DNA from: Neostapfia colusana
Taxonomy: Eukaryota > Streptophyta > Magnoliopsida > Poales > Poaceae
Length of the DNA stretch: 64,000 nt
Direction: 5' to 3'
Assembly (NCBI GenBank): GCA_030760725.1
Contig: JASWHV010000019.1
Span: 39,249,944-39,313,943, forward strand
Part shown: one piece after another, positions 1-8,762 of the stretch
Layout of the letters: the number at the start of each line of letters is the position of its first letter
Numbering within the stretch: position 1 is the stretch's first letter
Notes under the pieces: generated by a model
The model's database searches: none
What the model was told of the DNA's origin: nothing
Seen by the model: only the letters and a program-made list of their open reading frames with translations
Translations under genes and position numbers: made by a program

Positions 1-236
1 TCTTTGCAAACATACCATGCATCAATTAGCGTATTGCTGCAATATTATTGACTGGCGGTGCCAGGCACGAAACTGTGGCGGTGGCCCGGCTTGACCGGCA
101 CCTTGCTTCGCCGGTGTCTGTAGTAACAGTTTTGTTTGATTTCATAGCTGAACTTTTTTTCAAACAATTTTGATTCAGTTTTGTTTGGTCATTTCAACTG
201 ATCTTGTTTTAGACAAATTCAAGTAAGCGGTAAAAA

Positions 237-578
237 GTGGAAAGTGATTCTTTGTTGGCTGGTGTACTGCAAGCAGAGAAAATGAGACCTGAAAGGGATT
301 CAGAAGAGGGTGGTGCTGATTTGCATCAAGAAGACCTCCCTAGGGGCAGACGAAAGGCTAGGAAACGCCGACGACTTGAACTCAAAGGGAGGAGAGTCAG
401 AGATACGAGGAAGAGATCAAGCATTGATTCTTCTCCGGAAGATGCTACTGCCATCTTGACTGATTCCAGTAGCGACAGAAATGACACCCCCATGGACGAT
501 GTTAACCGGGAAGATTATTACGTCACTCCACGTTCTGATAGTTACATGGAAGCCAAGGGTGCAGATTCAAACCCATAG
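237..578 (+). CDS. Candidate 3'-terminal exon of a host gene (unrecognised)
   Basis: An open frame ends at 578; its 5' side is blocked by an in-frame TAA at 231-233, so it must be an exon entered by splicing or a chance ORF. An acceptor-like CAG at 274-276 follows a T/G-rich stretch, so the exon may begin at 277. The product would be about 100 residues: an arginine/lysine-rich block (residues about 38-60, several RRR/RKR clusters, like a nuclear localisation signal) and then an acidic, serine-rich tail (SSPED, TDSSS). This composition fits the C-terminus of a nuclear protein, but no family is recognised. It is the only non-transposon coding candidate in the window; earlier exons would lie left of position 1. 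It could equally be a chance ORF. Confidence 0.3.
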   Translation: MESDSLLAGVLQAEKMRPERDSEEGGADLHQEDLPRGRRKARKRRRLELKGRRVRDTRKRSSIDSSPEDATAILTDSSSDRNDTPMDDVNREDYYVTPRSDSYMEAKGADSNP

Positions 579-1109
579 GAAGTTGGTCCATGTGGTTCAG
601 CTGGTAAATACATGACAGAAGCTGAATCAATGTGGCAGATATTTTTTTCTGATCATAGAATTTCATGGATATCTTTTGATCATGAAACAATGGGTAGCCC
701 GCTCTTCAGTACCATTTCCTGAACTTTGAAGAAACTTTGAATCAGGAATGGATTGTTGCTCATGTCCAGCAAATTTGTTCTATCATGTAGTTTATATCGG
801 TTGTCAAATTTATGGCCTTGTGTCCATATGCTGGAATTAGGTTCCTGTGATCTGTTCTGCTTAGTGAATGTATCAAGTATCATGTTGACATATTGCTAAC
901 AGGGATGACACAACTGTTCTGCCTAGTCTATGTATCAGGTAGCATCTTATGTAACAGCCGAGAGGTGTCAGTGAGTTTTTTCCTCGTCAAATCTGAAAAC
1001 GTCAGTAGGGAGGGATTGGGATGTCATGCATTGAATACTTCGGGTGCTGCCTTGTAAGGCCGATAAAATATACAAACACAAGCCGTGCATAATTTTAGAG
1101 AAATGAAGT
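579..1109. other. Non-coding flank, possible 3' UTR and intergenic DNA
   Basis: About 530 bases with no convincing coding frame. If the preceding exon is real, the first few hundred bases would be its 3' UTR. No repeat, RNA gene or transposon end is evident. The sequence changes character near 1110, where similarity to a gypsy gag region begins. Confidence 0.4.
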
Positions 1110-1227
1110 TTGTGGACACATGACCGCCCAAGTACGGCCAGTTGAACGCAGGCAAGGCCATCTAATCCTCACGAACTGTAGGGTCAAAGCACTCCATTTC
1201 AATCTGTCGGTGGGGGCCGAGCCCTGC

Positions 1228-1371
1228 GCACCGACAAGTGTCCGCGACCGTCGTCTTCCAGCGACGATGAACAGTGGTGCCTGGTGCACAACTCCAACCG
1301 CCACGACGCCAGCGACTGCCGTGAGATCAAGAAGCTTGCGGGGTGCTTACGTGAGCTGCAATAACAGCGGC
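1228..1371 (+). pseudogene. gag C-terminal fragment, RIRE2-like gypsy
   Basis: In the frame read through 1251 the DNA encodes a serine/aspartate stretch followed by WCLVHNSNRHDASDCREIKK and LAGCLRELQ, then a TAA. This cysteine/histidine-spaced motif is characteristic of the Gag C-terminal region of RIRE2/Tat-type gypsy elements in grasses. Gag would form the virus-like particle. The fragment continues in other frames towards about 1550, where an EYQDAELALKAV-like stretch ends in TAG, so frameshifts and stops separate the pieces. No capsid N-terminus is recognisable upstream. It is non-functional. Confidence 0.75.
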
Positions 1372-1533
1372 CACGTCAAGACGGCGCACCCTTCCGCTAG
1401 CAAGAGGGCGAACAAAAGGCCAAGCCTGAGGCAAGCGCTGAGAAAGAGAGGGAGTATCAAGACGCCGAGCTGGCGTTGAAAGCAGTCTACGGAAACTCCG
1501 ACTCTGACTCCAACGCCGACAACGAGCGACACA

Positions 1534-1992
1534 ATGCGCTCTACGTCTAGTCAGATGCCCGTCCGTCGTGTGACAAGGAAAACGCCCTCTTATACTGGTG
1601 CAGGGGTCAAGGCCGCCCTTCCCCAGGGAGCCACCATGGGCTCATCCCGCGTCCAAGCATACGGTGAAGCCACGCAGGACCATCTCCTGCGTGAAGACAT
1701 CGACCTTGTCAATAAGCAAACGTGGTTAGCAGCTGCTCGAAACGCGCCGTACCACCGGGCACTCCGGCGCTATCGGCAACGGTATGTGCGGAGTAGACAA
1801 CTCAAGGTGGGCGACCTGGTACTTCGGCGAACACATTCTCGAGAAGGGGTCAACAAACTCTCCACCAGCTGGGAGGGTCCCTTCCGAGTGACACAAGTAT
1901 GTCGTCTCAGGTGGGTCCGCCTAGCCACGGAGGATAGGGTACCTCTACCCGATGCATGTAACATAGAACACCTCCGTAAGTTCTATCCTTAG
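1534..1992 (+). pseudogene. Integrase C-terminal domain fragment, RIRE2-like gypsy
   Basis: The open frame ends at 1992. From about residue 45 it matches the end of Tat-lineage integrase: a REDIDLVNKQ helix, an ALRRYRQRYVRSR basic stretch, the GDLVLRR motif, a WEGPFRV SH3-like C-terminal domain and the terminal NIEHLRKFYP. The first 40 residues do not fit integrase and probably lie at the deletion junction. Integrase inserts element cDNA into host DNA; this piece has no HHCC zinc finger and no DDE core, so it is inactive. It lies only about 160 bases after the gag remnant, showing that the rest of pol is missing. Confidence 0.85.
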
Positions 1993-2289
1993 CGCAGCGG
2001 TAGGGTTCTTTCTTTTGTTCTTTATAGGGCTGTCATAGTGCCTAGGAACAGAGATCAGAACAACTAAGCTCCAGAGGAGTCCTGCTACTCTCGTCATCCA
2101 GAGCGGGTCGCTGCCTTCTTGTACGGCATATTTTCTCCTATGAAGGAAGCCTGAAATGAGAAAAAAATATCTTACCCTGTGTACTCTTTACAGTTTGTGC
2201 TCACTCATGCATATCAACTGTAAATGGCATGTCTGGGGCCTATCCTACGTACTTGTCCTAGGTCCCGTGGAACTGGAAGGCTCCACGCT

Positions 2290-2990
2290 GAAAGGTTAAC
2301 ACCCGCGGGAGGTCCAGGACGCGGAGCCTGCTTAGCCTGGTTCTGTACCCTAAGCCTGCCAGACTGCCTCCTCTGCTCTACAACTGAGTACTTGGGGGCC
2401 ACAAGGTACGCGCCTACGGACAATAAAGTAACTGGACCTCGGACATCGCCCCCTTTCTCTTTCGTGCTTTCTTTCCATACTACTCCGGCCGTGTGGACAA
2501 TTGCTTTTTCTTGTGCGATCCTTAGTAGGAGTTGTGCTATCCTTCTGCGGGCGGGTCTGCTTGAGGTACCTGTGGTGTACTCGGGGGTCCTGTGGTTGAC
2601 TCATTGCTCGGGGGCCCTACGACGCCGAATGGTCCCTCCCCCAAAAAGCTTACACCAGCGGGAGGTCCAGGGTATGTAGCTTGCTTTGCGTGGATCCATA
2701 ACCCAAGCGTGCACACCCTGCCTCTTCGGCGCTACAGCTCAGTACCAGGGAACCGAGTGGCCCGTACCCCTGAGTAAAGCTTTAACCTTAAATTGGGACC
2801 TTTTGGTTGTATCATTGTCTGGGGGCCCTATGGTGCCGAATGATCCCTCCCCTGAAAGGCTTACGCCAGCGGGAGGTCCAGGGTGTGTAGCCTGCTTTGC
2901 CTGGTTTCGTACCTCAAGTGTGCACACCCTGCCTCTCTAGCGCTACAGCTCAGTACCAGGGAACCGGATGGCTTATACCCCTAGGCATGG
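2290..2990. repeat. Degenerate tandem repeats in 3' untranslated region
   Basis: Three related blocks share a core ending in GCGGGAGGTCCAGG, followed by a GCCTGCTTTGCCTGG-like and a CACACCCTGCCTC-like stretch. They begin near 2292, 2645 and 2857, so the last two are about 212 bp apart. The matching antisense reading explains similar short ORFs on both strands. They belong to the long non-coding segment after integrase that is common in Tat elements. Confidence 0.7.
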
Positions 2991-3339
2991 CTTTAACCAT
3001 AGCTCGTACGACCCACATCGAATTACTCAAGCCCCATAGCTCAGCTGAAGACCGTAAGCCACAACAAGACTAACAACAGGAAAGGGTGGCCAGAGAGCAC
3101 GACTACTCCCTTTCTTCTGCCATGTCTACAAGTCCGAACAGGTATTTGGCATCCTAGAACTCCCAGGAGGACCGATGCTGACGTCTTGCTTCCTCCAGTC
3201 CACTTGGTAGGTGCACCCCAACTCAAGGGCCACACCTACCAGGGGGCCATCACAGTGAACCATGTAGGCAGGACATCGGACCGCTGCAGCACCAAGCAGA
3301 ATACTCGGGGCTCTTGCTACGACAATCTGAAGATACTGG

Positions 3340-3520
3340 CCGAGGTTCCCCCAGGTCCTTGCGCTGCCAAGGACCCAGGAGGACGTGATAGCCACACTGC
3401 CAGAGTGCTCCTGGTTCTTACGCTACTAAGGACCCGGAGGAACAAGCTCGGGACATCGGTAAAGAGCTATCCGCCTCGGCTAAGTCATTCCGGACCTTTG
3501 CGCTGTCAAGGGTCCGAAGT
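3340..3520. repeat. Short repeated segments (CCTTGCGCTGCCAAGGACC-like)
   Basis: Similar blocks occur near 3355, 3415 and 3492, each with a dyad-like pattern (CCTTGCGCTGCCAAGG, CTTACGCTACTAAGG, CTTTGCGCTGTCAAGG). They are degenerate repeats in the element's 3' untranslated region. No protein coding is supported here. Confidence 0.5.
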
Positions 3521-3879
3521 CTACACCAACAACTCAAGAGAATACAAGACTTGAAGCAAAAAAAAATCTTTATTAATAGCAGAGCTCCGGCATACAAAGG
3601 AGGATACAAGGCGAGCGAGACCTAGGAGCTATCTGAGCTGAAACCTAGCAGCTATAAGTCGGGCGACCTCCTCCCGGCAGACTTGGCCTCCCCCGACATC
3701 TCTACGCTGTGGCGCCACAGGTTCCCGAGAGATGTTGGGGTCGCAGCTCCGAAGGCAGGAGAGCACATGCTCTGCCAGCAGCTAGGCCAGAGCCTTGCCT
3801 TCGGGCTCCATTTGCTCCCCCATGACGTTCTCCAGCGTCAGGAACTTCTCCCCGACAGAGTCTAGGGCAGGGAGCACCT

Positions 3880-5221
3880 GGTTCACCTCCTGGGCTGGAA
3901 CCCTCGTCGCCACCGACGCAGCTTTAGGATCTTCCCCGATGATAGCTTCCAAACCAGGGACGCGCCCAAGGATTTTTTCTGCATCGTAGGCGCTTCAGGG
4001 ACCTTCCTTGAAGCTCTCAGCGCCAGCCATCCTTCCTGCAGCCGTCGGGGCTGCTCTAGCAGCAGCAGCTCCAGAGCTGCCGCCAGTCGCCGAGCCCGGT
4101 GCGGGACAGCGGGGAGCTCCCGAGACAAAGCTTCCATCGGAATGGACCAGCTTCCTCTTTGGCGCCCTGCTCGATTTGCGGGGCATCTTTGGATGGTGAG
4201 TGAGGGCGTGCCGCAAGAGCGAACCTACCAGCCGACTCCTTCCCTCTGTTTGGGAATGAGTTCGGTGCAGGCCCCGCCTGACCATCGGCATCGCCGACCT
4301 GCCGCATTGTGACATCGATGTCGTCCAGTGTCGACAGCTCCTTTAGCAGCCTCGACCGTGCCTTTGGGTTGAGGAAGACGAGCTGGCAGCTTGCCGGCGG
4401 GGTGATGAAGTCGTCGGTGATCGGGTCGCAGGAGAGCTTCTGCAGCATCGTCCCCAACATCTCCCAATTTGGTGACGACCTCGCTCCGCACGCTAACTGA
4501 GTCATGTGGCCCTCCCTAGTATACTGCCAGGTGGGACGGACGCGCTGCTAGAGAGGGGAGATCTGACTGGACAGGATGTCGCTAGGACCATGAGCGAGGT
4601 TAGTCCTTCCTCCGCCAAGTACCTAATCCTATCTAGCACCGACGTGTTGGCGTTCTGCAGGTCGGGGATCTCATCTCCGACGGCTACCTCGGCCATCGGC
4701 GGGCCACCAGGCAGCTCCAGGCGGTCGTGGACGTCAGTCTAGGCGATCACCCAGTCCTCCCTCCAGTGCTCCCACTTCCCGGGAGTCAAGGGCGCGATAT
4801 AGAGCACAGAGTTCTTACCTTGGTGCTAGAAGTAGTAAGCCCCCAGGTGGCTTGTGCTTCTCCCAGAGGCTCTCAAGGAGAAGAACATCTAGAAGAGCCG
4901 CACCGAAGGCCGCACACACATGAACATCTCGCGGAAGTGGACGAAGAGGGCCACCTGTGCGAGGGCGTGCTATGTGAGGTGCTGGAGCTGGAGCCCATAC
5001 ACCTCCAGCAGGGTGAGGAGGAAGGACGACGCCAAGAGTGCGAACTCGGACATCACGTACGAGGTGAAGACAACCACCTCACCAGGCTGCATGTCGGTCA
5101 GTGGTACCCTCCCGCGACGGATATTTCCGTCGAATGTGGCTTACTGCCAGCCAAGCAGTCGCCTCACAAGCACGATGTCGCCATCGCTGCGAATCCTAGA
5201 GGAACGGAGGCCGGAAGACAT
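3880..5221 (-). pseudogene. Antisense accessory gene of RIRE2-like element (Transposase_28-like)
   Basis: Read from an ATG at 5221 leftwards, the - strand gives MSSGLRSSRIRSDGD, a TAG, then GNIRRGRVPLTDMQPGEVVV followed by LLEVYGLQLQHLT, an in-frame TAG, then QVALFVHFREMFMCVRPSVR and LGAYYF. Near 4790-4740 there is an EHWREDWV motif, and near 4640 IRYLAEEGLTSLMVL. This order resembles the plant family Pfam calls putative gypsy type transposon (Transposase_28), found antisense inside Tat-lineage elements. Towards 3880 the reading becomes alanine/serine-rich. Multiple stops and frame changes show that it is dead. Function is unknown in the family. Similarity was recognised by eye. Confidence 0.65.
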
Positions 5222-5820
5222 GGTCGCGAGAGAAGGATGAGAGCGCTGGGGAGCGGATCCTTCGAGCGAGCAAGAGGAGGGCGAAGATCGCAAAAGGCAG
5301 GAAGGAACCGCCCTTCTCCAGAAGGCTTCCTTTTCTACGTTCACGACCTTTGGCAGGGCAACAGGCACGACGCATGGGTTTCCACCACCGCGGGCTAATC
5401 GCCTCCCCCAATGACGGGTAGGACCCAGGTCCACCCGTTAGACACTAGGGGCCAGGTGGATAACTTTTTGAGAACGTTCGGTGGTTCCTGATAAAAGCGG
5501 CGCGGTGGAACTGCAACGGTTGACCCGAGGGCTGCCGCAGTAAATATCCCGAGGCAACCCCTCGAGCACATTGCCATGACCCGCCATTCAAGAGCAGCCA
5601 CTCGTCCATCGATGACATGTTGCCACTTCGATTGCCGAGTACGCCCATTACGCCAAGGACGTGCAACCTTTTCGTCTGCCAGGTACAACCATACACCCAC
5701 TATGCTAGAATCTCGCTGCCACTTCAGCTTCCAAAGTGCAGGTTCAAAGCCACCACGTGGGAAAGATGTAGGCCCCACCTGTGGGATCGTTGCTTCCCCC
5801 GAGATGGGCATGGGGGCCAC
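5222..5820. other. Untranslated segment before the 3' LTR
   Basis: About 600 bases between the antisense gene start and the LTR. No coding is supported on either strand. In antisense orientation this would be the promoter and leader of the accessory gene. The purine-rich stretch ending CATGGGGGCCAC just before 5821 is at the position of the polypurine tract. Confidence 0.5.
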
Positions 5821-5995
5821 TGTCGGCACCCTACAGACCGGGTACCCCCGTGTGGAGGGGAAAAGACAGCCTAGGCCCCGCCTCCCTGCTGAGGCGGGCG
5901 CTAGCGTAGCCACGTGTCCTTGGCCCCGAGGTCAGCCCTAGGGCTACCACGTGCGCTTGGGCTCCGGAGCCTACATGAGCCCTTGGCTCCGGTTC

Positions 5996-6655
5996 GAGCC
6001 TCCCCGCTGAGGTGAGGTCCGGGGCTGCCACGTGTCTGTGGACTCTGGACCTCCCACCTGCTGAGGAGGGCTCTGGAGCCAACATGTGCCCTTGGCTCTG
6101 GACCGAGCCTCCCCACTGAGGTAAGGTCCGGAGCTGCCACGTGTCGGTGGGATTTGAACCTCCTCCCTGCTGAGGAGGGCTCCAGTGCCGACACGTGCCC
6201 TTAGCTCTTGTCTGAGCCTCCCTGTTGAGGTGAGGTCCGGAGCTGCCACGTGTCAGTGGGCTCTGAACCTCCTCCCTACTAAGGAGGTCTCCGGAGCCGA
6301 CACGTACCCTTAGCTTCGGACGGAGCCTCCCCGCTGAGGTGAGGTCCAGAGCTGCCACGTGTCCGTGGGCTCTGAACCTCCTCCCTACTGAGGAGGGCTC
6401 CGGGACCGACACGTGCCCTTGGTTCCGGTCCGAGCCTCCCCGTTGAGGTGAGGTCCGGAGCTGCTACTTGTCGGTGGGCTCTAAACCTCCTCCCTGCTGA
6501 GGAGGGCTCCGGAGCTGACACGTGTCCTTGGCTCCGGTCGGAGCCCCCCCCCCCCCCCCCCCCCCGCTGAGGTGATGTCCGTAGCTGCCACGTGTATCCC
6601 AGCTCTAAACCTTCTCCCCGATGATGAGAGCTCCGGAGCCGCCATGTGTCCCACG
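5996..6655 (+). repeat. 109-bp tandem array in LTR U3, six units, rich in CACGTG
   Basis: Units start with GAGCCTCCCC at 5996, 6105, 6214, 6323, 6432 and 6541, an exact 109-bp spacing. Each unit has two slots where CACGTG can occur (GCCACGTGTC and GACACGTGCC); eight of the twelve are intact, and two more CACGTG lie in a partial unit just upstream (5900-5995). The last unit carries a run of 22 C at 6544-6565. Confidence 0.95.
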
Positions 6656-7059
6656 ATCTGTCATGGGCCATGAGTCGATGAAGTCAAGGAGGAAGTAAGC
6701 TGTCAGGTCGTGCATTCAAGGCTCGCACCTTCCCTAGAAGCATGGTGCACGACGCATGCCTCCATCCTCCGCCCGATCACCATTATGGTGACAAGACAGG
6801 GCGACGAGGCGTGACTGCAGTACAGTGCCGCTTAACGGCACATAGTCGCCTAGAGCGAGAAGACGTGGCGACAAGATGGTGTCTTCATCATTACCTTCCA
6901 CACGGACAGGGACACTCAGCGCATTAGGTGGCGGGACTTAACTCCCCCACCGGCTACTCTACTTAGAGTTGTAAAAACCCTAGATCATGTATAGGATTTG
7001 GACAGCTTGGGGCCACCTGTCGGGCCCCAAGTCACATTGTAACCACCCCGGGCTTGGAC

Positions 7060-7068
7060 TATAAAAGG
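7060..7068 (+). promoter_or_regulatory. TATA box of the LTR promoter
   Basis: TATAAAAGG within GGACTATAAAAGGACCGG, about 265 bases before the LTR end and downstream of the G-box array. Position and flank are typical of grass gypsy LTR promoters. Confidence 0.65.
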
Positions 7069-7324
7069 ACCGGGGTGTCCACCCGACAGAGGAGGTCGGT
7101 TCCCACGCATTAGCAACCCTAGCAACACACGCGCACGCGATACAACAAACACTCCCGTGGACATAGGGTATTACGCTCCGGCGGCCCGAACCACGTAACT
7201 CTCGGTGTTCTCTCGCTCTCTTGAGTTTGATTGCTCTAAGGATGTCAAGCCCCTCCAATCAAAAAACCTCCGCGGGTTGCTCTAGTAGCAGACCGGGAGG
7301 AGTGTCGAAGCAAACACTCCAACA

Positions 7325-7839
7325 ATGCCTATTTTAGATTCTGTTTTGTTATTTTATATTTTTCATCCATTAATTTTTATTAATATCAGGATAATTGTTT
7401 TCCTTCATTTTGCAAAAATTGTTAGAAAATAAAAAATATGATTGTTTTAGCTTTAGGGATTTGGAAGAGCATTCTCGTCGCATAAAAGGTCGTTGGCTGA
7501 ACTGTGTATGCGATTTTGAGAGCTTATTGATAAGGATATATTATCAAGAGCCGTACATAAGACGATGAAGAGTAGAGTATCTTTTAGTGTTGCAGATGCT
7601 TCTAAGGTGAATAAAGGTCGCAAGGAGGGCGGCAGTGCCGAAAGGGCTTCTTCTGCACCTGACTTTAGATGAAATGATAAGTTTTATTTTTCTTGTATTA
7701 AGATGACTGGTGTTCATGCAATATCATCTACATATTCACCTCTTTATGCTCATCAGAATTGAGACCAATAATCAACAAAGAAACCGTTGCACCAAAAGAA
7801 AGTCCCCCCCATAAAGCTTCGGTTCTTTGATATTTTACA
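7325..7839. other. AT-rich DNA, possible decayed copia LTR
   Basis: No coding is supported. A TGTTAG start at 7420 and a TTTACA end at 7839, directly before a primer-site-like sequence, would define a copia LTR of about 420 bp. The left end is uncertain. Confidence 0.3.
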
Positions 7840-8450
7840 TGGTGTCAGAGTCATATAGATCATTTTCAAGATGGTCAGCTACCGTCGTCTCTAATCTATT
7901 GCTCAGCTTTCAAATATCTAAAAAGTTAGACAAACAAAATACTGCAATATGGAGTGTATAGGTGTTTGCTGCTATATGTGACCTAAGATTGGACGGCTAC
8001 GTCAACTGCACGACCGTGGCTCCCTTGGAAGAGATCAAGAGAGAAGAAAACAATATAATGAAGATTCTCAATCTGGCGTACCATGAATGGTTTATCACGG
8101 AGTAACAGGTCCTCAACTTTCTCGTGCAAGTCACCACATCCAAGACGGTGCGTGAAGCTTGGTGCGCTATTGAGGTTATAGTCACGTCTCCGATATGAGC
8201 AGTATCAACACTAGTCTCTCTCTCACAATAATGCACAAATATAATGACCATCTCTGAATATTTTGGAAAAACATACGGGAAAACTCTACATGAAGAAGAC
8301 TTGGTAGTTTTCATTCTGAATAAGATGATGAGTTTAAACATGTTATCTCTGGTTTGGTGGCAAGGATAAATATCATTATCTCCAAAGATTATACTACTCT
8401 TTGTTAAGTTTTGAGAAAAGAGAAGCGCTTCAGTGCAACACTTTCTCGAT
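7840..8450 (+). pseudogene. Decayed Ty1/copia gag with primer-site-like leader
   Basis: TGGTGTCAGAGTC at 7840-7852 differs slightly from the tRNA-iMet primer site TGGTATCAGAGC. From about 7923 a copia Gag (UBN2-like) reading follows: KLDKQNTAIWSV, then DLRLDGYVN, AYHEWFITE followed by a stop, QVLNFLVQVTTSKTVREAW and, further on, ISEYFGKTYGKTLHEEDLVV. Several stops and frame changes are present. Gag would form the particle core; nothing downstream (protease, integrase, RT) is recognisable, because the Tekay-type LTR begins at 8517. Confidence 0.6.
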
Positions 8451-8762
8451 GAACTCTGTGAACCATAGGCACGATGGATCGCTAAATAGAGGTGGTATTG
8501 GACGCGATCTTGGGGTTGTGAAATCCCAAAATTTTTACCAAGTTTTGGGCAGCTCAATGAGGCAACTATTGGGGGAACTAAAAATTTTAATTAAAAGGGT
8601 GTGAGATCAATTCAAATCTGAAATTTATACTTGGCATGGTAAATCACAATCTGATCTCATATTTGAGCTCCACATATCCTAAATAGTAGGCCACCAAATT
8701 TCAAAAAGTTCAGAGCAAGTTTTCTAAGTAAATTAAACAATTCATAAAAAGTTCAGAGCAGC

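Larger units (their letters stand above)
1110..7324 (+). mobile_element. Truncated, pol-deleted Tat/RIRE2-like Ty3/gypsy retrotransposon
   Basis: A relic retrotransposon read on the + strand. It holds a gag fragment, the C-terminal part of integrase, a 3.8 kb untranslated region with tandem repeats and an antisense accessory gene, and a complete-looking 3' LTR (5821-7324). The 5' LTR, primer site and most of pol (protease, RT, RNase H, integrase core) are absent. Lineage is inferred from the WC-x-VH...CREIKKLA gag motif, the GDLVLRR...WEGPFRV integrase C-terminus without a chromodomain, and the antisense gene, all typical of grass Tat/RIRE2-type elements. The left limit is approximate and no target-site duplication can be paired. 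Confidence 0.8.
5821..7324 (+). repeat. 3' LTR of RIRE2-like gypsy element
   Basis: Begins TGTCGGCACC after a G-rich tract and ends AACACTCCAACA, giving TG...CA ends over 1504 bp. U3 contains the 109-bp array. A TATAAAAGG box lies at 7060, followed by a typical grass gypsy R/U5 with GGGTATTACGCTCCGGCGGC and a TCTCTCGCTCTC pyrimidine stretch. A related LTR end occurs in reverse orientation at 22182-22423. The 5' LTR is not in the window. Confidence 0.85.

Noticed and set aside
2224..3609. Short frames on both strands after integrase
   Set aside because: They fall on tandem repeats of an untranslated region and have no recognisable domain.
5831..6671. Long - strand frames (up to 193 codons) over the LTR array
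   Set aside because: Produced by the 109-bp GC-rich repeats; the protein is a repeat translation with no domain, and the same DNA gives open frames in several phases.
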